A stretch of DNA of 8,309 nucleotides. Origin: a bacterium. Lineage in GTDB: Bacteria; DRYD01; JALUEN01. The notes beneath the pieces are model-generated. The model had not been told where the DNA came from, did not search any database, and was given only the letters and a program-made list of their open reading frames with translations. The stretch covers positions 1-8,309 of the forward strand of contig JALUEN010000221.1 in NCBI GenBank assembly GCA_027052755.1, given 5' to 3'. Of the stretch, positions 1 to 6,034 are shown one piece after another. Numbering within the stretch: position 1 is the stretch's first letter; every line of letters begins with the position of its first letter. The position numbers and the translations under genes are program-made.

Positions 1-1172
1 CTATCTACGTGCTCATCCCTTTCCGTGAGGTCCTCCATCATTAGGTTTAGAAGCTTGAAGTTGACCTCGTATCCACCTAATCCTGTTATGTATCCTATTA
101 CCGGTATGTCCAGCTTGGCTTTCACCAGGGCATTCCTCAGCTCTGGTGCTACTATTCCACCTAATCCCCAAGATGCAGCCCTGTCTAGTACAGCTACCTT
201 CTTGACGTGTCTGAGAGCTTCCACTATCCTCTGCTCAGGGAAAGGTCTGAAGGTCCTAAGTCTGAGAACTCCTACCTTCTCTCCTCTCTCCCTCAGCTCC
301 TTAACAAAGGCCTTAACGGTGGTAGATACAGCTCCATAGACTACTATAGCTACCTCAGCATCATCTAACATGAACGGTTGAACGTGCTCGTATTTCCTGC
401 CGAAAGCCTGGGCAAAGTTCTCAAGTTCTTCCTCCCACACGCTTAAAGCTTTCTCATGTGCCTTGTGAAGCTTTATCCTCATCTTGAAGTAGTCCTCAAA
501 CTTAGGAGGGAGACCTCCTAGCGCTGTAGGATTAGAGAGGTCTAGTTTATATGGCCAGTTATACTCAGGTAAGTACTCATCAACTAGCTCCTGTGGGTAT
601 ATCTCCACAGGCTCAGAGGTGTGAGATAGTATGAAAGCATCTAGGTTTATCAAGGTTGGTAGTAGTACTCTTTCGCCTACTTTGTATGAGGCTATGACCA
701 TATCCAGGGCCTCCTGGTTGTTCTCCACATATACTTGCATCCAACCTGTGTCTCTCTGGGTCATGCTATCCTGAGTGTCAGTCCATATTGACCAGGGTGC
801 AGCAAGCGCTCGGTTAACGTTGACCATAACTAATGGTATCCTTGACGCTGCCGTCCATATTATTATCTCATGCATGAGAGCTAAACCTTGTGATGACGTA
901 GCAGTGAAAGCTCTTGCTCCTACAACCGCTGCTCCCATACATGAGGCTAAAGCGGAGTGTTCTGACTCAACGGTCAGGTACCTTGCCTTCATCTCTCCCT
1001 TGGCTATGAACTCTGATATATACTCTATCACCGCTGTCTGGGGGGTTATAGGGTAAGCTGCTACTACCTTAACCCTGGATAGCTTAGCACCGTAAGCCGC
1101 AGCCCCTGTACCTGTTATGACCTTTATCTCTGAACCCTCAACCCTCTTAACGTCCTCCATTACGGTAGTCAT
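1..1172 (-). CDS. porA: 2-oxoacid (pyruvate):ferredoxin oxidoreductase alpha subunit, 3' end cut by window edge
   Basis: This frame is open from an ATG at 1172 to the window edge (390 codons with no stop) and is nearly full length for the family (about 390-395 residues). The protein is the alpha chain of the cytoplasmic enzyme that converts pyruvate and CoA to acetyl-CoA and CO2, passing electrons to ferredoxin. Seen in the translation: YPITPQT at about residues 40-46, ESEHSA at 69-74, TATSSQG at 90-96, and NRALAAPWSIW at 120-130 followed by QRDTGW at 139-144, all hallmarks of the PorA/VorB alpha family. A GGAGGGTGAT ribosome site lies nine bases before the ATG. It follows the flavoprotein-ferredoxin gene by 51 bp, so it is the third gene of the operon; the beta subunit should follow beyond base 1. 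Substrate choice between pyruvate and branched-chain oxoacids cannot be settled by eye, but the motif set favours pyruvate. Confidence 0.92.
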   Translation of the reverse strand, partial: MTTVMEDVKRVEGSEIKVITGTGAAAYGAKLSRVKVVAAYPITPQTAVIEYISEFIAKGEMKARYLTVESEHSALASCMGAAVVGARAFTATSSQGLALMHEIIIWTAASRIPLVMVNVNRALAAPWSIWTDTQDSMTQRDTGWMQVYVENNQEALDMVIASYKVGERVLLPTLINLDAFILSHTSEPVEIYPQELVDEYLPEYNWPYKLDLSNPTALGGLPPKFEDYFKMRIKLHKAHEKALSVWEEELENFAQAFGRKYEHVQPFMLDDAEVAIVVYGAVSTTVKAFVKELRERGEKVGVLRLRTFRPFPEQRIVEALRHVKKVAVLDRAASWGLGGIVAPELRNALVKAKLDIPVIGYITGLGGYEVNFKLLNLMMEDLTERDEHVD

Positions 1173-1223
1173 TTATATCACCCTCCTCTCCTTCTCTCCT
1201 CTACGTAACTGATCATCTCTAAA

Positions 1224-2894
1224 TTACACTGGGACCATATCAATTACGTTCCTAGGACACTCAGCAGCACATATACCACAACCTTTACAGGCATCGTAAA
1301 TAAACTTAGGAGCACCTACCCACTGTATAGCGTTATCTGGACAGAATATCCAACAGTTACCACAGGAGTTACAGTGTCCGCAGGAGAAACACCTCTCAGC
1401 TTCCCGCATCACCTCTTCTAACTCGTAGGGTAGGTACTCCTCGTTGAAGTCCCTTACCCTCTCCTTAGCAGGTCTGATCTTGTACTCCATCCTAGGGGCT
1501 TCTTCAAAGTAATACTTAACGATATTCTCATAGGTTACTACAGGCTTGATAGTCTGAGGTGGTTTATAAGCTCTGCCAGCTAAGAAACTTAAAACCTCGT
1601 TAGCTACCGCTTTACCCTGAGCTAGGGACTCTGATATGAAGGTGGGACCTAGTAGCGCGGATCCACCTATGAAGATGTTATCCTTTACCCTGAAACTCAT
1701 GGACTTAAGGAGCTTATCTGGATCTATATTTAGTTTCTGGATCCACTCTGAGGCTAGCTTTCTCGTTGGGATATAGGCTACTATATCAGCTACTACTTTC
1801 TGAGTACCCTCAGATATTGGTAAGTAGTGGACGTTAACCCCTCTGTAAGATTCTATAGCCCTAACACCGGATAGAAGTACCTCTAATTTGTTATCATCTC
1901 TCTTAGTTACTTTAGATACACTTGAGAGCCCTTGGATCTCTACTCCCTCCTCCTTAGCTTTAAGGAGCTCCCTCTTTAGGGAAGGTGTTATGGTCTCTAT
2001 GCTCTCCTTTATTATGAGTAGGGGGAAGGCATTCAACCTGACCAGAGTCCTAGCTAAATCTATAGAGGTTCCAACCTCCCCGAAGATTAGAACCCTTCTA
2101 CCGCTGTACTCCTTGACCATCTCACTGTACTCACTGTTTAGGAGCTTCTCTAGGAGATTTAATCCATTAACAGTTAACTCTTTGCCCTCTATCTCTAGCT
2201 CTTCCTGACTGGTTTGTCCTACCAATATCAGAAGGGCGTCAAACTGGGAGGAGAGCTCCTCTAGGTCATCTGGTGATACCTCAGAGTTCACTTTGAACTC
2301 TACTCCCAGGTTACCTAATATTTCAAAGTTTTTATCTAGGATATCCCTTGAGAGCTTAAAGTGAGGGACTAGAGATCTCAGACTACCACCTAAATATCCC
2401 TTCCTCTCAAAGATAGTTACCTTGTGTCCCCTAGATGCTAGGAGATAGGAGGCCATCATCCCTGCTGGGCCGCTACCTATGATAGCTACCTTCTTACCGG
2501 TTGGTTTCAGTGGCTTCTGTTTTTCCTTAAGCTCTAGTACCTTATCGCCTAGAAACCTCTCAAGCTCTTTTATCGCTATGGTATCATCTAGGTGCCCCCT
2601 GTTACAGACGCTCTCACAGGGAGCGGGACAGAGCCTACCTGTTAGCTCTGCAAACGGGTTATCCACGAACATTATCCTAGCTGCAGCCTCTACTTGACCA
2701 GATGATAGCTTATCTAATACATGGGGAATCTTTATCATAAGTGGACAGTGAAGGGTACAAGGTGCTAACTTCTCGTTGAGAACAGGCTTTAAAGCCTTCC
2801 ATGAGCCAGCAGCTATCTCACTAGTTGGATGGGTGGCTTCGGCTACGTCTGGATAAGAAGCTAACTCCTCATCCCTTAAGATCAGCTTTCCCAT
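1224..2894 (-). CDS. GltD-like FAD oxidoreductase fused to 2x[4Fe-4S] ferredoxin; delta-type electron-transfer subunit of the 2-oxoacid oxidoreductase
   Basis: This 556-residue protein has three parts. Residues 46-97 carry the N-terminal Fe-S domain of GltD-type proteins (C46, C50, C89, C93, C97, with RLCPAPCESVC). Residues 135-440 form a two-dinucleotide-binding-domain flavoprotein: GSGPAG at 140-145 and the acidic end of strand 2 (E163) followed by GG at 169-170 indicate FAD binding. Residues 500-550 form a ferredoxin with CxxCxxCxxxCP at 508-519 and 536-547, preceded by extra cysteines at 502 and 505. Related fusions serve as the NADP-linked subunit of some 2-oxoacid oxidoreductases, such as the Azoarcus 2-oxoglutarate enzyme. 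Here the second nucleotide motif is GEVGTS (272-277) where GltD proteins usually have GGGNTA, and the terminal GGD is GGS (410-412), so NAD(P) binding is doubtful. GGAGGAG lies six bases before the ATG. The gene sits 33 bp after the gamma subunit and 51 bp before alpha, in the place normally held by a simple porD. Confidence 0.88.
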   Translation of the reverse strand: MGKLILRDEELASYPDVAEATHPTSEIAAGSWKALKPVLNEKLAPCTLHCPLMIKIPHVLDKLSSGQVEAAARIMFVDNPFAELTGRLCPAPCESVCNRGHLDDTIAIKELERFLGDKVLELKEKQKPLKPTGKKVAIIGSGPAGMMASYLLASRGHKVTIFERKGYLGGSLRSLVPHFKLSRDILDKNFEILGNLGVEFKVNSEVSPDDLEELSSQFDALLILVGQTSQEELEIEGKELTVNGLNLLEKLLNSEYSEMVKEYSGRRVLIFGEVGTSIDLARTLVRLNAFPLLIIKESIETITPSLKRELLKAKEEGVEIQGLSSVSKVTKRDDNKLEVLLSGVRAIESYRGVNVHYLPISEGTQKVVADIVAYIPTRKLASEWIQKLNIDPDKLLKSMSFRVKDNIFIGGSALLGPTFISESLAQGKAVANEVLSFLAGRAYKPPQTIKPVVTYENIVKYYFEEAPRMEYKIRPAKERVRDFNEEYLPYELEEVMREAERCFSCGHCNSCGNCWIFCPDNAIQWVGAPKFIYDACKGCGICAAECPRNVIDMVPV

Positions 2895-2927
2895 ATCTCA
2901 CTCCTCCTTTTCAAAGCTTACCTCCCA

Positions 2928-3512
2928 TTATGTCTTGCTAGTAGCTCTCTCTATGACCTTAACCAGGTGATAAGTTTCCTCTGCAGCTTTCACGTTAGCT
3001 TCCTTCTTAGCAGGTACTAACTCCCTTATCGTCTCTAACAGGATACTTAAATCAAAGAGGTTACTCACTCTTAGGAACGCCCCTAAGATACAGGTGTTCA
3101 CTATCGGTTGCATAGCCGTTCCTAACCTGTACTTTATCGCTACAGAGTTAGCATCAACTATCGCTATGTTATAGTCTGAGAACTTCTCCCTCAGCTCATC
3201 CGGTAGGTCCCCTTTGTAGTTCAGAACTATCCATCCACCGGGCTTTAAACCCTGTGCTACGTTCTCAAATTGGAGTAGGGAGGGATCTAATACCACGACG
3301 TAGTCAGGGGTATATATACCTGTTCTAACCATTATCTCACTAGGATCTTTAGATAGTCTAACAAAGGCTTTCACAGGAGCTCCACGCCTCTCTACACCGA
3401 ACTGTGGGAACGACTGGACCTTGTATCCAGCTCTGAAGGCTGCGTTAGCCAGTATCTGACTAGCTACTACTGTACCTTGACCACCTCTACCGTGGAACCT
3501 GATCTCTATCAT
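2928..3512 (-). CDS. porG: 2-oxoacid (pyruvate):ferredoxin oxidoreductase gamma subunit
   Basis: This 194-residue protein matches the usual size (about 180-200) and sequence of the gamma subunit, the small structural chain of multi-subunit pyruvate or ketoisovalerate:ferredoxin oxidoreductases. Visible family signatures are HGRGGQGTV at residues 7-15, the FPQFGVERRGAPVKAF stretch near residues 36-51, and DYVVVLDPSLL near residue 70. There is no signal peptide or membrane segment, as expected for a cytoplasmic enzyme. It is the first gene of the oxidoreductase operon, with 105 bp of non-coding DNA upstream and the flavoprotein-ferredoxin gene 33 bp downstream. A G-rich ribosome site (AAAGGGGGTTAG) ends several bases before the ATG. 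The family call is secure; the exact 2-oxoacid is inferred from the neighbouring alpha subunit. Confidence 0.92.
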   Translation of the reverse strand: MIEIRFHGRGGQGTVVASQILANAAFRAGYKVQSFPQFGVERRGAPVKAFVRLSKDPSEIMVRTGIYTPDYVVVLDPSLLQFENVAQGLKPGGWIVLNYKGDLPDELREKFSDYNIAIVDANSVAIKYRLGTAMQPIVNTCILGAFLRVSNLFDLSILLETIRELVPAKKEANVKAAEETYHLVKVIERATSKT

Positions 3513-3556
3513 ATAGCTAACCCCCTTTATAGGAAAATGGGAGAGGTTGCTTACAG

Positions 3557-3587
3557 TAGAAGACTTCTAGAAGGTTTGAGGACCTCC
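3557..3587. promoter_or_regulatory. Overlapping palindromes upstream of porG, possible operator or RNA hairpins
   Basis: In the 105-bp spacer between the permease-like gene and porG, TAGAAGACTTCTA (3557-3569) is a perfect inverted repeat about a single base, and it overlaps a second perfect palindrome, CTTCTAGAAG (3564-3573). The half-site TAGAAG recurs 11 bp apart, one helical turn on the same face. Next to it, on the transcribed strand, GGAGGT and ACCTTC (3587-3570) can pair as a six-base-pair stem with one wobble and a six-base loop. No T-tract follows, so a classical terminator is unlikely. The position just ahead of a metabolic operon fits a repressor site, but nothing identifies the regulator. 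Confidence 0.3.
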
Positions 3588-3617
3588 CTTTAAGAGTACA
3601 AGCTAGAGAGTTTGAGT

Positions 3618-4586
3618 TTAACTCTTAGGTTTTGGTAGGGAGATAACCGCTAAGGCGAGCCCTAGAGAGATAAATGAGAGGATATATAAGGGTATTATCA
3701 ATCTATTCATCATCTGATGAGGCTGAAGTGTCGGTATTATATAGCTAATTTGCTTAGGGATGTGAAGGTAACTCCCCACTATAGGAGCTAGTATGAGGAT
3801 AGCAGTGATGAGCCTGATCAGGTTAATTGCTCTTACCCTGTCATCTACTAGCCAGCTAATTATTAAGGATAGACTGCTTACTGCTACCAGAAGTGAGGCA
3901 TGGTTAAGTCCTACTTTTAAGAACGAGGTGGAGAGTATCTTTATGTGTGCGATAGCGTTCATTAATGTATAGGTTATTAAGGTTAGCGTGATTCCGATAA
4001 AGGTTGAGATAAGGATCTTCATGAACGTGAAACCCCTTAGCTTTCCTAACTGGTAATAGGTCAAACCTAGTCCTCCATGTAGATCGTCAAAAGAGGTTAT
4101 CGCTAGGACTTGAAGTGGGATGAGGCTAATAAGAGTGAGCCATGTCCCCTGAAAACTGTCCTTTAAGTTCCCTACTGCTCTGAGGTCAACTTTAATTCCC
4201 TGAGAGCTATTGCACTCATCTGAGATTAGTAGTGATTTGATCTCGCTAATCCCTCTTAAGCCTTTAACGCTCACGGGAATCAATGTGATTGATGAGTGCT
4301 TAATGACTAGCTGTACATCTGAGAATTTATCTCTTGATACTTCAAGGTTAGGGCTTATCTCTATTAAAGCTATTATCCTATTGGCTTTCTTTAAGATCTC
4401 AGAATCTCCAGGGATGGTCTTCACTTTTACTTTCAGTGGTGATATTAAGGTTTGGGATGATAAGATGGCTAAAAAAATGACTACCAATCCAGTTAAGATA
4501 AAGGATCTAGAGCTGATATAAACTGATAGCTCCCTCTTAACGCTGAGAAGCCATCCCTTAAACCACTTAGCATCTAGGTATTTCAT
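3618..4586 (-). CDS. ABC-2-type permease-like membrane protein with a large extracytoplasmic loop
   Basis: This 322-residue protein appears to have six membrane segments: about residues 27-49, 148-166, 188-212, 229-247, 252-272 and 296-317. The layout matches the ABC-2 permease fold: a cytoplasmic amphipathic start with KRELSVYISSRSF, one helix, a soluble domain of about 100 residues, then five helices. The FDDLHGGLGLTYYQLGKL stretch (166-183) between helices 2 and 3 resembles the coupling segment of ABC-2 permeases, which usually reads like ExxxGTLE...SxxxxGK. Such proteins pair with an ATPase to export or extrude a substrate, but no ATPase gene is present in the window. Start: ATG at 4586, 13 bp after the omega-like gene, with only a weak ribosome site (GAAAG), so translational coupling to the upstream gene is plausible. 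The fold assignment is an inference from topology; the substrate is unknown. Confidence 0.5.
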   Translation of the reverse strand: MKYLDAKWFKGWLLSVKRELSVYISSRSFILTGLVVIFLAILSSQTLISPLKVKVKTIPGDSEILKKANRIIALIEISPNLEVSRDKFSDVQLVIKHSSITLIPVSVKGLRGISEIKSLLISDECNSSQGIKVDLRAVGNLKDSFQGTWLTLISLIPLQVLAITSFDDLHGGLGLTYYQLGKLRGFTFMKILISTFIGITLTLITYTLMNAIAHIKILSTSFLKVGLNHASLLVAVSSLSLIISWLVDDRVRAINLIRLITAILILAPIVGSYLHIPKQISYIIPTLQPHQMMNRLIIPLYILSFISLGLALAVISLPKPKS

Positions 4587-4599
4587 TAGGCTTTCAGGG

Positions 4600-5064
4600 C
4601 TATTCCTGTGAACTGAAGAGGATCTCGGAGGGGTTCTTCCCCAGTGCTACACCTAACGTGAACTTCAGGAGTATATCACCACTAGCTTCCTGGTTCTCCT
4701 CTGGGTACTGAACCTCTATCAAGCCTTCATTTATCTCCTCTAAGGCGATAACGAATAGCTTGCCCTTGTACTTCATCTCAATGTTATCAAAGTAGGCGTT
4801 CTTGTAGTGTGAGAGCTTAGGCAGGAAAGCCTCTGGGTTTGACTTTATCTCCTCAGGTACGTTGGTGCTTCTCTTGGTGATCGCCACTATCGCATCTAAT
4901 ATACTCCTGGCTCTGTTCGCTGCTGCTATTATTAACGCGAACCTAGAGTTACCTGGAATCCTATCCAGAAGCTTATCTAGGGGAGGATAGGGATACATAC
5001 TGTCAACGTCAATATAGGTTGACTCTGATAAACTGATCTGCTCCTCTAGGTTTTTCACTGCCAT
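4600..5064 (-). CDS. rpoZ: DNA-directed RNA polymerase omega subunit-like protein with an insertion and terminal extensions
   Basis: This 154-residue protein contains both signature parts of the omega subunit, which helps assemble beta prime in RNA polymerase. Residues 25-55 include YPPLDKLLDRI, then SRFALIIAAANRARSI, like the YPSIDELL...VVAAKRAR core of Firmicutes-type omega. Residues 103-116 (LFVIALEEINEGLI) match the closing ALEEIxxGL helix. Ordinary omega is about 60-90 residues and separates these parts by roughly 14-20 residues; here about 46 residues intervene (56-101), and there is a 24-residue N-terminal and a roughly 38-residue C-terminal extension. The ATG is supported by AGGAGGGGGT ending a few bases upstream, so the N-terminal extension is probably real. 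No gmk or coaBC, common omega neighbours, is present; it is followed 13 bp later by the permease-like gene. The assignment rests on motif recognition by eye; a paralogue or divergent relative is possible. Confidence 0.7.
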   Translation of the reverse strand: MAVKNLEEQISLSESTYIDVDSMYPYPPLDKLLDRIPGNSRFALIIAAANRARSILDAIVAITKRSTNVPEEIKSNPEAFLPKLSHYKNAYFDNIEMKYKGKLFVIALEEINEGLIEVQYPEENQEASGDILLKFTLGVALGKNPSEILFSSQE

Positions 5065-5067
5065 GTT

Positions 5068-5077
5068 ACCCCCTCCT
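5068..5077 (-). promoter_or_regulatory. Strong ribosome binding site of the omega-like gene
   Basis: AGGAGGGGGT on the coding strand places GGAGG seven bases before the ATG at 5064. This supports that ATG over the internal Met at residue 23, which would sit right at the conserved core, and so supports the N-terminal extension of the omega-like protein. Confidence 0.75.
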
Positions 5078-5095
5078 GTCTAGATATTGCCTCAT

Positions 5096-5123
5096 AAAAG
5101 AGGATTCCAAGCTCACGCTCCTC
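5096..5123 (-). terminator. Weak hairpin plus T-run between the beta-rich gene and the omega-like gene
   Basis: Read on the transcribed strand, GAGGA (5123-5119) can pair with TCCTC (5104-5100) around a 14-base loop, and TTTT follows directly. The CCTC arm can alternatively pair with a GAGG six bases further on (CCTC TTTTAT GAGG), giving two mutually exclusive hairpins. This could be a weak terminator or attenuator separating the radA group from the omega-like gene. The stems are only four to five pairs, so it may be chance. Confidence 0.25.
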
Positions 5124-5158
5124 ACTCCTGCCTTTATGGATCACGAGAGAAAAACTAA

Positions 5159-6034
5159 CTAAAACCTGATAACTATTCCTCCTCTAAGATGCCTCCTCTC
5201 CTCGTTGAACTTAGCACTTATAGTAGCTATGAAGTTCTCAGAAGATCTGAGGTGAAGCGTCATCCTATTTTGTCCCAGCTTAATTCCTAGATCTCCCGTT
5301 TTTAATATCAGGGAGGTCTCGCCTGTGGGGGTCCCTTCCAAGGATAGGAACTTGGGAGCTAGAACTACGTAATACTTGATGTTATGCTTAATTCTAACCT
5401 CTTTGCCCCTTATCATCTTGAAGTAGAGCTTCCAATCTAAGTAAACGTTCTTATAGCCTAACTTTAACCTCTCTTTTAAGGTAGTTTTTGGAGTATTTAG
5501 CGAATCCCAGTATATATACACCTTGGCTGGATATAACTTTAACCAAGCTCCCTTTGGTATGCTGGATAGTGGAAATGAGAAAGGAGTACTGAACAAGTCG
5601 TATCTTATAAAGTTTTTCAGGCTAGATATCTGAGGGTCATCGTACTCACTGGAGAGATCCTTTATATCTGAGAGCTTAGCGATTATCTCCAGTGATTTTA
5701 GGTTAAACTTAGTATATACCTCTGTGGCCTTCACCTTTAAATTAGAGGTTACCTTTGTCTTCATATCCAGGGATACATTAATATCCTTGCTCTTGTATTT
5801 TAGTAAGCTCCTTTGGTAAGTTCCCTCCTTAGGTTTGGGAGATTTTGAGACCTTGGATAAACTTAGCGTAACCTCCTTTAAATCAGGGGATAGCTTGTAC
5901 TCTAAGAACTTCCTAAACTCAGAGTATTTGATTAACCTCTCTCTCAGCAACTGATTGGTTAGCCTATATCTAAAAGGATAAGCTGATAGCTCCTCTTTAG
6001 GGCTTTTCCCCTTAGGAGAAACGCTATCACTCAT
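5159..6034 (-). CDS. Uncharacterised lysine-rich, beta-strand-rich protein coupled to radA
   Basis: I do not recognise this 291-residue protein. It has no cysteine and no signal peptide or membrane helix. After an N-terminal charged region that looks helical (residues 12-50), many stretches alternate polar and hydrophobic residues (for example EVTLSLSKVS at 54-63, DINVSLDMKTKV at 84-95, VRIKHNIKYYVVL at 213-225, and most of 239-291), the pattern of amphipathic beta strands. The chain ends in GGIVIRF, and a terminal Phe on such a strand recalls outer-membrane beta-barrels, yet nothing would export it from the ATG at 6034. The frame is closed by a TAG five codons upstream, so a hidden signal peptide is unlikely. 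The start overlaps the radA stop as ATGA, which implies coupled translation. Its place downstream of an LptC-like gene makes an envelope role possible, but function is unknown. Confidence 0.75.
   Translation of the reverse strand: MSDSVSPKGKSPKEELSAYPFRYRLTNQLLRERLIKYSEFRKFLEYKLSPDLKEVTLSLSKVSKSPKPKEGTYQRSLLKYKSKDINVSLDMKTKVTSNLKVKATEVYTKFNLKSLEIIAKLSDIKDLSSEYDDPQISSLKNFIRYDLFSTPFSFPLSSIPKGAWLKLYPAKVYIYWDSLNTPKTTLKERLKLGYKNVYLDWKLYFKMIRGKEVRIKHNIKYYVVLAPKFLSLEGTPTGETSLILKTGDLGIKLGQNRMTLHLRSSENFIATISAKFNEERRHLRGGIVIRF

Noticed and set aside
25..1056. Open frames on the plus strand at 25-339 and 775-1056
   Set aside because: They lie antisense to the well-supported alpha subunit gene, whose family motifs run continuously on the minus strand through both.
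1888..2697. Plus-strand open frames at 1888-2208 and 2479-2697
   Set aside because: They are antisense to the flavoprotein-ferredoxin gene and show no protein-family character.
3513..3545. TATAAA at about 3526-3531 on the coding strand as a promoter -10 box for porG
   Set aside because: It sits directly against the ribosome site, so a transcript would start with almost no leader, and no -35-like hexamer is found 17-18 bases upstream.
4210..4521. Plus-strand open frame inside the permease-like gene
   Set aside because: The minus strand encodes a membrane protein with continuous helices; the plus frame has no ribosome site and no recognisable content.
5150..5165. T-run right after the stop of the beta-rich gene as an intrinsic terminator
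   Set aside because: No GC-rich inverted repeat precedes the run of T on the transcribed strand.
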